A stretch of DNA of 64,000 nt, taken from the NCBI RefSeq assembly GCF_000819725.1, contig NZ_CDDH01000015.1, positions 61,883 to 125,882 on the forward strand, written 5' to 3'. This DNA comes from Aeromonas australiensis. Its GTDB lineage: Bacteria; Pseudomonadota; Gammaproteobacteria; Enterobacterales; Aeromonadaceae. The position numbers were made by a program, and so were the translations under genes. The notes under the pieces are model-generated. The model was not told the origin of the DNA, ran no database searches, and saw nothing but the letters and a program-made list of their open reading frames with translations. The first letter of the stretch is position 1, and each line of letters opens with the position of its first letter. Of the stretch, positions 36,363 to 47,573 are shown piece after piece.

Positions 36363-36527
36363 GTTGCGTCCTCTCCGAGTGCTAGAGCATCTGATGATGC
36401 TCGCGCCCCGGGACACCGCGTTTTTGTTTGTCTGCTGGCCATCCGCGCAATCATTCGCTGATCCATCCGCCTCCCGGCGTTTCATCATGGATTGCGCCAA
36501 GCCAGCGCTTATCAGAAGGAGTACGCC

Positions 36528-37256
36528 ATGAAGATGTGGCAACAAATTGACATGCTCTCCCTGCTCGACACTCTGGCCAGCCTGCTGCTCGCCTTTGTGC
36601 TCGGCAGTCTGGTCGGGCTGGAGCGCCAGTACCGCCAACGTACCGCGGGCCTTCGCACCAACGTGTTGGTCGCCGTGGGAGCCGCGCTGTTCGTCAATCT
36701 GGCCCAGCGTATCTATGACCTGCACGGCGGCAGTTACGGTGTGGTCCATGTGGTGGCCTATATCGTCTCCGGCATCGGCTTTCTCGGCGCCGGGGTCATC
36801 ATGCGCGAATCGGGCAATATCCGCGGCATCAACACCGCCGCCACCCTCTGGGGCGTAGCTGCGGTCGGCGCCGCCTGTGGCGCAGGGCTCGCCATGGAGG
36901 CCATTCTGGGCGCCCTGTTCGTGCTGGCCGCCAACACCCTGCTGAGACCGCTGGTCAACCAGATCAACCGTCGTCCGGTAGACAATTTGGACACCGAAGT
37001 GACCTACAAGGTGACGGCCCTGACCCAGCGCGAGCATCAAAAAGAGGTGCTGCACTGGCTCGAGGAGATGCTGGAGCAGGCCAACTATCCCTTGAGCGAG
37101 CTCGATATCGAGCCGTTTGGCGAGGGGGATCTGGAGATCTCGGCAGTGTTGCTGGCTACCTCCATCGATGGCGACGAGCTGGATGCCCTGATGCAAAAGC
37201 TGGCCATCCACCCCCATATCAAGCAGGTGTTCTGGCGCACCAGTACCACCGACTGA
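36528..37256 (+). CDS. mgtC: MgtC/SapB-family protein
   Basis: The product has 242 residues from ATG 36528 after AGAAGGAGTACGCC. Residues 10-150 form the hydrophobic MgtC domain with LGSLVGLERQYRQRTAGLRTN, LVAVGAALFVNL, IVSGIGFLGAGVIMRE and GINTAATLWGVAAVGAACGAG. Residues 160-242 form a soluble ACT-like C-terminal domain. MgtC family proteins inhibit the F1Fo ATP synthase in Salmonella and help survival in low magnesium; other family members are of unknown function. A strong bidirectional terminator follows. Confidence 0.9.
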   Translation: MKMWQQIDMLSLLDTLASLLLAFVLGSLVGLERQYRQRTAGLRTNVLVAVGAALFVNLAQRIYDLHGGSYGVVHVVAYIVSGIGFLGAGVIMRESGNIRGINTAATLWGVAAVGAACGAGLAMEAILGALFVLAANTLLRPLVNQINRRPVDNLDTEVTYKVTALTQREHQKEVLHWLEEMLEQANYPLSELDIEPFGEGDLEISAVLLATSIDGDELDALMQKLAIHPHIKQVFWRTSTTD

Positions 37257-37292
37257 GCCGTTGGTCAGAGGAACGAGCCATCCGCCCGCAGC

Positions 37293-37325
37293 AAAAAGCC
37301 CCGCCAGCAATGGCGGGGCTTTCTC
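37293..37325. terminator. Bidirectional terminator between mgtC and scrR
   Basis: AGCCCCGCCA and TGGCGGGGCT form a 10 bp stem around GCAA, flanked by A and T tracts. It closes both convergent transcripts. Confidence 0.9.
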
Positions 37326-37346
37326 ATATGGATGGGCGAAGAGTGG

Positions 37347-38357
37347 CTAGCGGCGACTGCGCCAGCGCACCCTGGGGGTGATCACCTGGGCGGTCTGTGC
37401 GGGAGGATTACCTGCAATCAATTGCTGCATCAGCTCGAAAGCGGCGTGGGCCAGCACCGGACAATCCTGTGCCACCGAGTCGATGCGCATGGGAATGCAG
37501 TCGAGCAGGTCGTGATCATCGAAGGTACACAGCCGCATGCCCGTCTCCATCAATCCCGCCTCGTTGAGGTAGCGCAGCACCCCTTCCAGCAGGGTAAAGG
37601 AGGCGGTAAAGAGCCCCCTGGGGGGCGCCCCCAGTTCGGCCACCAGCTCAGCCATCAGCTGATAACCGGAGCTCGGCTGGTAGTCGCGATGGCGCACCCG
37701 GGCTGCATCGGCTTCAAAACCGGCGCGATGGAGCCCCAGCTCATAGCCCGCCAGCCGGTGACGGCTGGGGGAGAGATCCAGCAAACCGCCGAAGTAGTAG
37801 ATCTCCTCACCGCACTCGCTGGCCATATCCCGCACCAGCTCGGCGGTGGCCTTGCAGGCATCGGAGATCACCATGGGCAGGCGCGACTCGCCAATATGGC
37901 GGTCGAGCTGTACCACTGGCAGGCGGTCGTGAATGCGGGCATAGATGTCATCGCTGTGGCCGCTGGAAGCGACAATCAGCCCGTCCACCTGACGGCTGAT
38001 GAGGTTGTCCACCACCCGCTGCTCAAGGGCGGGATCATCCTCGGAGCAGGCGATCAGCAGCTGGATGCCCGCCTCCCGGCAGTGAGCCTCGAGGGCGCGC
38101 GCGATGCGGGCAAAACCGAAGTTGGTGAGATCGGGGATCACCAGCCCCCAGGTGTAGCTGCGGGTCTCGCGCAGGGAGCGGGCATGAAAGCTCGGCAGGT
38201 AGTGACACTCCTCCGCCACCGCCTGAATGCGCTTGCGGGTATCGTCGGCAATGCGGTACTCCGCACTCTTCCCGTTGAGCACCAGACTGGCGGTCGCCTT
38301 GGACACCCCCGCCAGTTCGGCGATCTGGGCAATCGTGATCCGTTTCTTCTTCTCCAC
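37347..38357 (-). CDS. scrR: Sucrose operon repressor, LacI family
   Basis: The product has 336 residues from GTG 38357, preceded by GGGAGG. RITIAQIAELAGVSKATASLVLNGKS is a LacI-type helix-turn-helix with hinge (residues 6-30, then 50-60), and the rest is a periplasmic-binding-like sensor domain (TWGLVIPDLTNFGFARIARALE, IVASSGHSDDIY). It starts 27 bases after scrB and is last in the scr run. It should bind the RCTAAA-N4-TTYAGC boxes upstream of scrK and scrY and be released by fructose or fructose-1-phosphate, as known for ScrR. Confidence 0.9.
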   Translation of the reverse strand: MEKKKRITIAQIAELAGVSKATASLVLNGKSAEYRIADDTRKRIQAVAEECHYLPSFHARSLRETRSYTWGLVIPDLTNFGFARIARALEAHCREAGIQLLIACSEDDPALEQRVVDNLISRQVDGLIVASSGHSDDIYARIHDRLPVVQLDRHIGESRLPMVISDACKATAELVRDMASECGEEIYYFGGLLDLSPSRHRLAGYELGLHRAGFEADAARVRHRDYQPSSGYQLMAELVAELGAPPRGLFTASFTLLEGVLRYLNEAGLMETGMRLCTFDDHDLLDCIPMRIDSVAQDCPVLAHAAFELMQQLIAGNPPAQTAQVITPRVRWRSRR

Positions 38358-38384
38358 CTGGCCTCCCGGCTGACTAGAACCGGG

Positions 38385-39800
38385 CTATTGTACTAGGCAC
38401 GCCGACAGCGGCCAGTGATTGAGGCAAATTTTGCAGCCATCATCGCCGTTACCTGATGAAAGTTGAGGCTTTTCCCCGGGGAAGTAGCGCGCAGACAGGC
38501 TGTGACGCCCCTCATCGATGAAACACTCCAGACTGGAGCGATCGCACAGGACGGTGATCCGCCCGCCAGCCCATGGGCTGCTGCGGGTCTCCCACTCCCC
38601 GCTCTGCCAGTTCTGGCGCCGCAAGGTGATGCGCCCCGGCTGCCAGCACAGCTCGGCCACGGCGCCAAACCAGAGACTCCCCTCACCGCAGAGCCCCATA
38701 TCGAGCCAGGCCGAGTCGATGGCCAGCCCCGGAAACTCGCCAAGCGTCCCCTCGAAACGGGTCAACTCTCCCTTCAATGCCGCCAGCTCCGCCACCGGCC
38801 GCTGGCAGAGCCACTCATCCTGCCAGAACAGCTCCCGCGGGCAGCTCATCTGGTGGATCCAGCCGTGAGCGACAGTAGGTTGGCTCATCTCGTTCTCCTC
38901 CGGCAGCCCCAGCCAACCGAGCAAGAGGCGGCGACCCTGACTGTCTCGGGTAGTTTGCGGCGCATAGAACTCAAAGCCCCGGTCCAGCTCGTGGAAAGCC
39001 CCGTGCGCGAAGCGCTCGCCGTCGAAATCCCCCGCCAGCCAGCCGCACTGGTAGAGGTTGCGATAATCCTCGCCCACCGGGGCAATCCCCTGCGGGCAGC
39101 TGATCAGCACATGGCGCTCCCCCAGCGGGAAGAGATCCGGGCACTCCCACATATAGCCAAACTCACCCAGCCCACCTCGCCCGCTACCGGCGATGGGGCC
39201 CACCCGCTGCCAGCTTTGCAGGGTGTCACCGCGATAGAGCAGCACTTCGCCCTTGTCATCCAGGGTGCGGGCCCCCAGCACCATCAGCCACTGCTGGCCG
39301 TCGTGCCACACCTTGGGGTCGCGCACGTGGCCGCTGTAGCCTTCGGGCAGATCCAGCACAGGCCCCAGCTTCTCGAAGCCTCCCTCACCATCGGCGCGGG
39401 CCAGACACTGATAGGCGGTACGACTGCCATCCGGGTATTTGACATTGCCGGTGTAGATGAGGGTCAGACGCCCCTGCTCGTCGCTCACCGCAGAGCCCGA
39501 ATAGCAGCCGTGGCTCTCATAGGCTTCGGTGGGCAACAGCGCCACCGGCTCGTGCTGCCAATGCAGCAGATCAGTGGAGGTGACATGGCCCCAGCCCTTG
39601 TTGCGGTGCTCGCAGCCCAGCGGATTCCATTGGTAGAAGAGGTGGTAGCGCCCGTTGTGCTCGATAAAGCCATTGGGATCGTTAAGCAGCCCCACCGGGG
39701 CTGCCAGATGCCAGCGGGGCCGATGGGGATCGGCCGCCGCCTTGAGCTGTCCGGCCAGCAGCGACCGGACAATCTGGTTGAGAAGATCGTTTTCCTTCAT
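38385..39800 (-). CDS. scrB: Sucrose-6-phosphate hydrolase (GH32)
   Basis: The product has 471 residues from ATG 39800, which shares one base with the scrA stop (TGATG) and follows GGTGGAG; the long frame upstream lies inside scrA. HLAAPVGLLNDPNGFIEHNGRYHLFYQWNP (in parts) carries the nucleophile Asp of the GH32 NDPNG motif. HVRDPKVWHDGQQW holds the RDP transition-state Asp, and MWECPDLFPLGERH the acid/base Glu. The last 130 residues are the beta-sandwich. It splits sucrose-6-phosphate to glucose-6-phosphate and fructose in the cytoplasm. Confidence 0.94.
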   Translation of the reverse strand: MKENDLLNQIVRSLLAGQLKAAADPHRPRWHLAAPVGLLNDPNGFIEHNGRYHLFYQWNPLGCEHRNKGWGHVTSTDLLHWQHEPVALLPTEAYESHGCYSGSAVSDEQGRLTLIYTGNVKYPDGSRTAYQCLARADGEGGFEKLGPVLDLPEGYSGHVRDPKVWHDGQQWLMVLGARTLDDKGEVLLYRGDTLQSWQRVGPIAGSGRGGLGEFGYMWECPDLFPLGERHVLISCPQGIAPVGEDYRNLYQCGWLAGDFDGERFAHGAFHELDRGFEFYAPQTTRDSQGRRLLLGWLGLPEENEMSQPTVAHGWIHQMSCPRELFWQDEWLCQRPVAELAALKGELTRFEGTLGEFPGLAIDSAWLDMGLCGEGSLWFGAVAELCWQPGRITLRRQNWQSGEWETRSSPWAGGRITVLCDRSSLECFIDEGRHSLSARYFPGEKPQLSSGNGDDGCKICLNHWPLSACLVQ

Positions 39801-41164
39801 CACTCCACCTTGTACTTGAGCAGGTAGGATGCAGCGAAGGCGGCGCCAAAGGCGATCACCAGCCCGATGATGTAATGAACAAGGCTCATGGGCTGGACGA
39901 TGGCCATGCCGGGAATACCGGTCAGCCCCACCGCCGTCATCCCCACCTTGGCCGCCACCACGTAGGCGCCGCCGCAGGCCCCGCCAAACAGACCGGCGAG
40001 GAAGGGTTTGATGTAGCGCAGGTTCACCCCAAAGATGGCCGCTTCCGTGATGCCCAGCAGACAGGACATGGCCGCCGGCACGGTAATGGCCTTGATCTTC
40101 ACATCGCGGGTCTTGAAGTAGACCGCGAGGCAAGCCCCGCCCTGCGCCACGTTGGCCATGGCCCAGATGGGCAGCAGGAAGTTGACGCCAATTTGCGGAT
40201 TGGCCAGCAGCCCCGCCTCGATGGCATGGAAGCTGTGGTGGATGCCGGTGATGACGATAAGCGAGTAAGTGCCGCCAAACACCAGCCCCGCCAACCAGCC
40301 TGCCTGCTCATAGAGGGCGCTCAGACCGAACGAGATGCCATCCCCCAGCACCCGACCCGCAGGGCCGATAAAGAGCAGCGCCACGAAGCCGGTGATGATG
40401 ACGGTGAGAAACGGCGTGAGGATCAGATCCAGCGCATCCGGAATGCGCTTGCGCAGCTGTTTCTCCAGATGGGACATAAACCAGACCGCCAACAGTACCG
40501 GGAATACGGTGCCCTGATAGCCGATCATGGCGACATCGAGCCCGAAGAAGTCCATGGTCTTGAAGCCACCGGCCACGCCCCAGGCGTTGGTCAACGCCGG
40601 GTGGGTGAGGATGCCGCCAAGGGTCGCCCCGAGGTACGGATTGCCACCAAACTCACGTGCTGCCGTAAAGCCGATGAGGATCGGCAGTATGATAAAGGCC
40701 GCCGAGCTGAACATGTCGAGCATCACAAACAGGGCGCTGTCGGCATTGACCCAGCCGTAGGTGCGCACCATGCCGAGCAGCCCCATCAGCAAGCCCGAGG
40801 CGACGATGGCCGGAATGATCGGCACGAAGATGTTGGAGAGGGTTCGCGCCAACCGCTGGGCCACGTTGAGCTTGGCCGCTGCCATGTCGGTCAGCTCCGC
40901 CTTGCTGGCGGTGCCGGTACCGGTCAGCGCCACAAACTCCGCATAGACCTTGTTGACCAGACCGGTGCCGAAGATCACCTGAATTTGGCCCGCGTTGCTA
41001 AAGCACCCCTTGACCCCCTCCAGCTTGTCGATGGCGGCCTTGTTTACCTTGCTGTCATCGGCCAGCACCAACCGCAGCCGGGTGGCGCAGTGGGCAGCGC
41101 TGACGATATTCTCCTTGCCCCCGAGCAGGGGCACCAGATCCTTGGCTATCGCACTGATATTCAT
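39800..41164 (-). CDS. scrA: PTS sucrose-specific EIIBC component
   Basis: The product has 454 residues from ATG 41164 after AGAGGAAGAAT. Residues 1-85 are an EIIB domain with the phospho-cysteine in VSAAHCATRLRLVL. Residues 105-454 are EIIC with about ten helices and GITEAAIFGVNLRYIKPF and GTYSLIVITGIHHSFHAIE. No EIIA domain is fused, so a glucose-type EIIA must be borrowed. It imports sucrose as sucrose-6-phosphate across the inner membrane. Confidence 0.94.
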   Translation of the reverse strand: MNISAIAKDLVPLLGGKENIVSAAHCATRLRLVLADDSKVNKAAIDKLEGVKGCFSNAGQIQVIFGTGLVNKVYAEFVALTGTGTASKAELTDMAAAKLNVAQRLARTLSNIFVPIIPAIVASGLLMGLLGMVRTYGWVNADSALFVMLDMFSSAAFIILPILIGFTAAREFGGNPYLGATLGGILTHPALTNAWGVAGGFKTMDFFGLDVAMIGYQGTVFPVLLAVWFMSHLEKQLRKRIPDALDLILTPFLTVIITGFVALLFIGPAGRVLGDGISFGLSALYEQAGWLAGLVFGGTYSLIVITGIHHSFHAIEAGLLANPQIGVNFLLPIWAMANVAQGGACLAVYFKTRDVKIKAITVPAAMSCLLGITEAAIFGVNLRYIKPFLAGLFGGACGGAYVVAAKVGMTAVGLTGIPGMAIVQPMSLVHYIIGLVIAFGAAFAASYLLKYKVE

Positions 41165-41247
41165 ATTCTTCCTCTTATGACCCGCCACGCTGGCGGGTCC
41201 TTGTCACATGAGAGTAGGGGCTGTCGAGCCGGGCTTCTAGCCGCAGC

Positions 41248-42204
41248 TCAACAGCCGCTTGCGCCTGATCGCAAAAAGGCATCCAGTTCGAAGCGGGTCG
41301 GCAGCGCCGTCATCGCCCCCTTGGCGGTGGTGGCGAGCGCCCCGCAGCCGTGGGCCTGAGCCAGGATGGCGGGTAGCTCGGCCAGAGTCGGCAGCGACGA
41401 GCGCCCGGCCAGCGCCGCCAGCAGACCGGCGACGAAGGCATCCCCCGCCCCCGTGGTGTCGATGGGCGTCACTTTCTGCCCCACCCACTCCAGCAGCTCA
41501 CCACCCAGACGAGCCACCACACCGGCCGCGCCCCGGGTCACCAGCACCAACGCAGGGCCAGAGAGAGTAGCGAGCCCGGCAACCAGATCATCCTCGCCGC
41601 TCAGCAGTTGCAGCTCCTCGATGGAGAGCTTGACCACATCCGCCTGCGCGATGGCTTTGCGCACCAGCGGCAGCATCTCGGCGGGGTTGCCCCACACCTC
41701 GGGGCGCAGGTTGGGGTCGAAGCAGACCCGCCCGCCTGCCGCCTTGATGGCGGCCATGGCCTGCAGGCAGCTGGTGCGTACCGGCTCGTTGGCGAGCGCG
41801 ATGGAGCAGGTCAGCAACCACTGACCGGCCTTGAAGCGGGGCAACTCATTTGGGGTGAGGAACTGGTCGGCACTGGGGCGCACCATAAAGGTGAAGCTGC
41901 GTTCCCCCTCATCATCCAGTGCCACCAACACGGTAGAGGTGCGATGGTCAGGATCGAGCCGCAGCGCACCGATATCCACCCCCTCCCTGCTCAGGGTGTC
42001 GGCCATAAAGCGGCCGAACGGGTCAGCACCAACCCGGCCGATAAAGGCCGCATCGCCACCCAGCCGTGCCACGCCAACCGCCACATTGGCGGGCGCACCA
42101 CCCGGACACTTGAGGTAGTGCAACGCCCCTTCCGGGATCAAGTCCACCACCGCATCCCCCATTACCCACACACGATTCGTCACCTTGCTACTCCACTGCT
42201 GCAT
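41248..42204 (-). CDS. scrK: Fructokinase
   Basis: The product has 318 residues from ATG 42204, six bases after CGAGG; a longer start at 42219 is less likely. VWVMGDAVVDLIPEG and CPGGAPANVAVGVARLGG open a PfkB-family kinase. IDTTGAGDAFVAGLLAALAG holds the catalytic Asp and anion hole. It phosphorylates the fructose released by ScrB. It heads the scrK-scrA-scrB-scrR run and has a perfect ScrR-type operator 49 bp upstream. Confidence 0.93.
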   Translation of the reverse strand: MQQWSSKVTNRVWVMGDAVVDLIPEGALHYLKCPGGAPANVAVGVARLGGDAAFIGRVGADPFGRFMADTLSREGVDIGALRLDPDHRTSTVLVALDDEGERSFTFMVRPSADQFLTPNELPRFKAGQWLLTCSIALANEPVRTSCLQAMAAIKAAGGRVCFDPNLRPEVWGNPAEMLPLVRKAIAQADVVKLSIEELQLLSGEDDLVAGLATLSGPALVLVTRGAAGVVARLGGELLEWVGQKVTPIDTTGAGDAFVAGLLAALAGRSSLPTLAELPAILAQAHGCGALATTAKGAMTALPTRFELDAFLRSGASGC

Positions 42205-42252
42205 CGGATCCTCGGTCAAACCCGAACTCTGTTCTGTTGGCTGGCATTATCA

Positions 42253-42268
42253 GCTAAACCGTTTTAGC
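42253..42268. promoter_or_regulatory. ScrR-type operator upstream of scrK
   Basis: GCTAAA-CCGT-TTTAGC is a perfect 16 bp palindrome between scrY and scrK, 49 bp before the scrK start. It matches two further sites upstream of scrY. Confidence 0.8.
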
Positions 42269-42319
42269 CAACCAATAGATCTCGGCACCGGCTGCCATTT
42301 TTGTGATCGGGATAACGAA

Positions 42320-43837
<1,518 letters not shown>

Positions 43838-43885
43838 TCATCTATGGCCCAAATGGGCGCAGTTGTTATCGACAGCTAGAGCATA

Positions 43886-43932
43886 GCTAAACCAATTTAG
43901 CCAGCTCAATACGACAACTAAACCGTTTCAGC
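43886..43932. promoter_or_regulatory. Two ScrR-type operators upstream of scrY
   Basis: GCTAAA-CCAA-TTTAGC (43886-43901) is perfect, and ACTAAA-CCGT-TTCAGC (43917-43932) differs at outer positions only. Their centres are 31 bp apart, about three helical turns, so both repressors lie on the same DNA face. They lie 61-107 bp before the scrY start. Confidence 0.78.
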
Positions 43933-44040
43933 AACAGTGTGAGCGGGATAACATTTGTACAGCAGGAATTGGCGGGAGTTGTGAGGAGGATCCCTCATCA
44001 GGATCCACTCAATAGGGCGGCTCCTGGCTAAATGGCGGGC

Positions 44041-44076
44041 AAAAAAAGAGCCGGCACAAGGCCGGCTCTTTTTATT
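44041..44076 (-). terminator. Intrinsic terminator after dnaJ
   Basis: AGAGCCGGC and GCCGGCTCT pair around ACAAG; on the minus strand the hairpin is followed by seven Ts. Confidence 0.9.
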
Positions 44077-44089
44077 CGGGTCGCTGAAA

Positions 44090-45232
44090 TCAGCTGGTCA
44101 GATCGTCGAAGAAGCGTTTCACCCCTTCGAAGAAGCCTTCCGATTTCGGCTTGTGGGTCTTGGCAGCGGCGCCGCTGAAGGATTCGTCCAGCTGGCGCAG
44201 CAGCTCTTTCTGCTGCTCGGTGAGGTTGACCGGAGTCTCGATCACCACCTTGCACATCAGATCCCCTACCTGACCGGAGCGTACTGACTTCACGCCCTTG
44301 CCACGCATGCGGAACATCTTGCCAGTCTGGGTCTCCGGAGTGACCTTGAGCTTGACGCGGCCATCCAGGGTCGGCACTTCAATCTCGCCACCGAGGGCAG
44401 CTGCGGTGAAGCTGATGGGCACTTCGCAGTAGAGGTTGTTGCCGTCACGCACGAAGATCTCGTGCTCTTTGACGTGCACCTGTACGTAGAGATCCCCTGC
44501 CGGAGCTCCCGCTTCCCCCGCTTCCCCTTCACCGGAGAGACGGATGCGATCGCCGGTATCGACGCCCGCCGGAATTTTCACCGACAGGGTCTTGGTGCGC
44601 TGGTAGCGACCTTCACCGTGGCACTTGCGGCACGGATCCTTGATGATCTTGCCGCGCCCGTGACAGTGCGGACATGCCTGCTGCACCGCGAAGAAGCCCT
44701 GACGCATCTGCACTTGGCCGGAGCCGTGGCAGGTCGGGCAGGTCTGGGCACTGCTGCCGGTGTGGGCACCGGAGCCGTTACAGACTTCACAGTGAACCAG
44801 GGTCGGCACCTTGATCTCCTTGGAGACCCCGCGCACCGCCTCTTCCAGCGTCAGCTCCATGGTGTAACGCAGGTCGGAGCCACGGGCCGGGCCACGACGG
44901 GCACCACCACGGCCACCGCCGAAGATGTCACCGAATACGTCACCAAACATGTCGGCGAAGTCGGCACCGCCGCCAAAGCCACCGTGGCCACCGCCACCCT
45001 GGCTCGGGTCGACACCGGCATGGCCGTACTGGTCGTAACGGGCACGCAGGTTGGCATCGGTCAGGACCTCGTAGGCCTCCTTGACCTCTTTGAACTTCTC
45101 TTCGGCACCGGCATCGCCCTGGTTACGATCAGGGTGATACTTCATGGCCAGACGCTTGTACGCCTTCTTGATCTCGCGCTCGTCGGCACCTTTTGATACC
45201 CCCAGCACTTCGTAGAAATCGCGCTTCGACAT
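44090..45232 (-). CDS. dnaJ: Chaperone protein DnaJ
   Basis: The product has 380 residues. The start is ATG 45232, about six bases after CAGGATGAG; ATG 45238 would sit on the ribosome site. The J domain (1-70) has HPDRN. A Gly/Phe linker (75-115) follows. Four CxxCxGxG zinc repeats are present ([32 protein letters not shown]). The C-terminal substrate-binding domains follow ([17 protein letters not shown]). It delivers clients to DnaK and stimulates its ATPase. It is read after dnaK from the same transcript. Confidence 0.97.
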   Translation of the reverse strand: MSKRDFYEVLGVSKGADEREIKKAYKRLAMKYHPDRNQGDAGAEEKFKEVKEAYEVLTDANLRARYDQYGHAGVDPSQGGGGHGGFGGGADFADMFGDVFGDIFGGGRGGARRGPARGSDLRYTMELTLEEAVRGVSKEIKVPTLVHCEVCNGSGAHTGSSAQTCPTCHGSGQVQMRQGFFAVQQACPHCHGRGKIIKDPCRKCHGEGRYQRTKTLSVKIPAGVDTGDRIRLSGEGEAGEAGAPAGDLYVQVHVKEHEIFVRDGNNLYCEVPISFTAAALGGEIEVPTLDGRVKLKVTPETQTGKMFRMRGKGVKSVRSGQVGDLMCKVVIETPVNLTEQQKELLRQLDESFSGAAAKTHKPKSEGFFEGVKRFFDDLTS

Positions 45233-45265
45233 ACTCATCCTGTTGCTATATCAGCAGTTACGCAG

Positions 45266-45318
45266 ACGGGCGTTGGTTACCCAACGCCCGTAAATTCATA
45301 AACCTAGCTGATGGGCGA
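45266..45318 (-). other. Two mRNA hairpins in the dnaK-dnaJ gap
   Basis: ACGGGCGTTGG-ttac-CCAACGCCCGT (45266-45291) is an 11 bp perfect stem, and GATGGGCG/CGCCCATC flanks it at about 45310-45336. Neither has a T run on the minus strand, so they are likely processing or stability elements that lower dnaJ relative to dnaK, not terminators. Confidence 0.55.
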
Positions 45319-45345
45319 AGCGGACTGCGCCCATCCGGGTCGGGC

Positions 45346-47274
45346 TTATTTCTTGTCGTCTTTCACTTCTTCGAACTCGGCGTCGACTACGTCGTCGTCA
45401 GCCTTGGCAGAAGAGGAGGACTGACCGGCATCAGCACCGGCTGCACCCTGGGCCTGAGCCTGCTGCTGGGCAATTTCCATCAGCTTCTGGGACGCTTCCA
45501 GCAGAGCCTGCTGTTTGGCTTCGATGGCAGCCTTGTCGTCACCCTTGATGGCCGCTTCCAGCTCGCTCAGAGCGGCTTCGATCTTGGTCTTGTCGTCGGC
45601 AGGCAGGGCTTCACCGGCTTCGGTGATCTGCTTGCGTACGGAGTGGACCAGACCATCAGCCTGGTTGCGAGCCTGTACCAGCTCTTCAAACTTCTTGTCC
45701 TCGGCCGCATTGGCTTCGGCTTCGCGTACCATGCGCTCGATCTCGTCATCAGAGAGACCAGAGGAGGCCTGGATGGTGATCTTCTGCTCTTTGTTGGTCT
45801 CTTTGTCTTTCGCAGAGACGTGCAGGATACCGTTGGCATCGATGTCGAAGGTCACTTCGATCTGCGGCAGACCACGGGGTGCCGGACGGATGCCTTCCAG
45901 GTTGAACTGGCCCAGAGACTTGTTGTCGCTGGCGCGCTTGCGCTCACCCTGCAGCACGTGAATGGTCACGGCAGACTGGTTGTCTTCGGCAGTGGAGAAC
46001 ACCTGGGACTTCTTGGTCGGAATGGTGGTGTTCTTCTCGATCAGCGCAGTCATCACGCTGCCCATGGTTTCGATCCCCAGGGAGAGCGGGGTGACGTCCA
46101 GCAGCAGTACGTCGGTCTTGTCACCGGACAGTACCGCACCCTGAATGGCAGCACCCATGGCCACGGCTTCGTCCGGGTTGACGTCTTTACGCGGCTCTTT
46201 GCCAAAGAACTCGGCCACGGTCTTCTGAACCAGCGGCATACGGGTCTGACCACCCACCAGAATCACATCGTCGATCTCGCCAACAGCCAGACCGGAGTCT
46301 TTCAGGGCAGTACGAACCGGCTCCAGAGAGTCCTTCACCATGTCTTCCACCAGGGATTCCAGCTTGGCGCGGGTCACCTTGATGTTCATGTGCTTCGGAC
46401 CGGTGGCATCGGCAGTGATGTACGGCAGGTTGACGTCGGTCTGCTGGGCAGAAGAGAGCTCGATCTTGGCTTTCTCGGCGGCATCTTTCAGACGCTGCAG
46501 CGCCAGCTGGTCGTTACGCAGGTCGATGCCCTGCTCACGCTTGAACTCGTCAACCAGATAGTTGATGACGCGGTTGTCGAAGTCTTCACCACCCAGGTGG
46601 GTGTTACCGTTGGTCGCCAATACTTCGAAGGTGGTTTCCCCTTCAACTTCGTCGATCTCGATGATGGAGATATCGAAAGTACCGCCCCCTAAGTCATATA
46701 CGGCAACCTTGCGCTCGCCCTTGACCTTGTTCACGCCGTAAGCAAAAGCCGCAGCAGTCGGTTCGTTGATGATGCGTTTTACATCCAGACCGGCGATGCG
46801 ACCGGCATCCTTGGTAGCCTGACGCTGGGCGTCGTTGAAGTAGGCCGGCACAGTGATAACGGCTTCGGTTACCGGCTCGCCCAGGTAGTCTTCGGCGGTC
46901 TTCTTCATCTTTTTCAGCACTTCGGCAGAGATCTGCGGCGGTGCCATTTTCTTGCCCTTCACCTCAACCCAGGCGTCACCATTGTCGGCCTTGGCGATGG
47001 CGTACGGCATGATTTTCAGGTCACGCTGCACTTCTTCATCTTCAAAACGACGACCGATCAGACGCTTGATGGCGAACAGGGTGTTTTTCGGGTTGGTGAT
47101 GGCCTGACGCTTGGCCGGCTGACCAACCAGGATCTCGCCATCATCGGCATAGGCAATGATGGACGGAGTAGTACGATCGCCTTCTGCGTTCTCGATCACG
47201 CGAGCAGTGTCGCCATCCAGAATAGCGACGCAGGAGTTGGTAGTACCCAGGTCAATACCGATGATTTTACCCAT
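45346..47274 (-). CDS. dnaK: Chaperone protein DnaK (Hsp70)
   Basis: The product has 642 residues from ATG 47274, nine bases after GGAG; an ATG at 47289 is rejected because Hsp70s begin [15 protein letters not shown]. The nucleotide domain has [34 protein letters not shown] and [12 protein letters not shown]. The substrate domain starts [17 protein letters not shown], and the C-terminal tail ends EEVKDDKK. It is the ATP-driven central chaperone, acting with DnaJ and GrpE. Sigma-32-type promoters lie upstream at 47337-47437. Confidence 0.98.
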   Translation of the reverse strand: MGKIIGIDLGTTNSCVAILDGDTARVIENAEGDRTTPSIIAYADDGEILVGQPAKRQAITNPKNTLFAIKRLIGRRFEDEEVQRDLKIMPYAIAKADNGDAWVEVKGKKMAPPQISAEVLKKMKKTAEDYLGEPVTEAVITVPAYFNDAQRQATKDAGRIAGLDVKRIINEPTAAAFAYGVNKVKGERKVAVYDLGGGTFDISIIEIDEVEGETTFEVLATNGNTHLGGEDFDNRVINYLVDEFKREQGIDLRNDQLALQRLKDAAEKAKIELSSAQQTDVNLPYITADATGPKHMNIKVTRAKLESLVEDMVKDSLEPVRTALKDSGLAVGEIDDVILVGGQTRMPLVQKTVAEFFGKEPRKDVNPDEAVAMGAAIQGAVLSGDKTDVLLLDVTPLSLGIETMGSVMTALIEKNTTIPTKKSQVFSTAEDNQSAVTIHVLQGERKRASDNKSLGQFNLEGIRPAPRGLPQIEVTFDIDANGILHVSAKDKETNKEQKITIQASSGLSDDEIERMVREAEANAAEDKKFEELVQARNQADGLVHSVRKQITEAGEALPADDKTKIEAALSELEAAIKGDDKAAIEAKQQALLEASQKLMEIAQQQAQAQGAAGADAGQSSSSAKADDDVVDAEFEEVKDDKK

Positions 47275-47336
47275 TTGACGAATCTCCAAATACTTTGAAT
47301 AAACTGGCGAGGAACTCGCCTTAATGCGTTAACGGC

Positions 47337-47366
47337 TAGGTGGGGGCTGCCAATCTGGCTTTCAAG
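47337..47366 (-). promoter_or_regulatory. Putative sigma-32 promoter, proximal, for dnaK
   Basis: On the minus strand CTTGAAA is followed after about 13 bases by CCCCCACCTA, close to the heat-shock consensus CTTGAAA-N11-16-CCCCATNT. It is about 65 bp upstream of dnaK. Confidence 0.5.
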
Positions 47367-47409
47367 CTCCCGGCATCAAATTTTTTGTGCCGCCGCGGCC
47401 TTGCACCCT

Positions 47410-47437
47410 ATATGGGGTCGCCAGACCCAGCTTCAAG
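47410..47437 (-). promoter_or_regulatory. Sigma-32 promoter, distal, for dnaK
   Basis: CTTGAA, 14 bases, CCCCATAT on the minus strand matches the heat-shock promoter consensus well. It is about 135 bp upstream of dnaK. Confidence 0.72.
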
Positions 47438-47530
47438 CCCCAACCCTAAAAAACCACACCCTTTGTCATGGTTGCGCGGTCACGTTGAGCCGTTAAACCG
47501 GGCAAGATGAGCAGGTGCTGCACTACCAAA

Positions 47531-47556
47531 CAAAAAGCCCGCCACGGGGCGGGCCT
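47531..47556 (-). terminator. Intrinsic terminator after grpE
   Basis: GCCCGCC-acgg-GGCGGGC with AAAAA on the plus strand gives a T-tailed hairpin for the minus-strand grpE transcript. It separates grpE from the dnaK promoters. Confidence 0.87.
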
Positions 47557-47573
47557 GAACATCAGGCACCGAC

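Noticed and set aside
39875..41359. 494-residue plus-strand frame opposite scrA
   Set aside because: Antisense shadow with biased composition; scrA is unmistakable on the other strand.
45193..46692. 499-residue plus-strand frame opposite dnaK
   Set aside because: Typical mirror frame of dnaK codon usage; no independent support.
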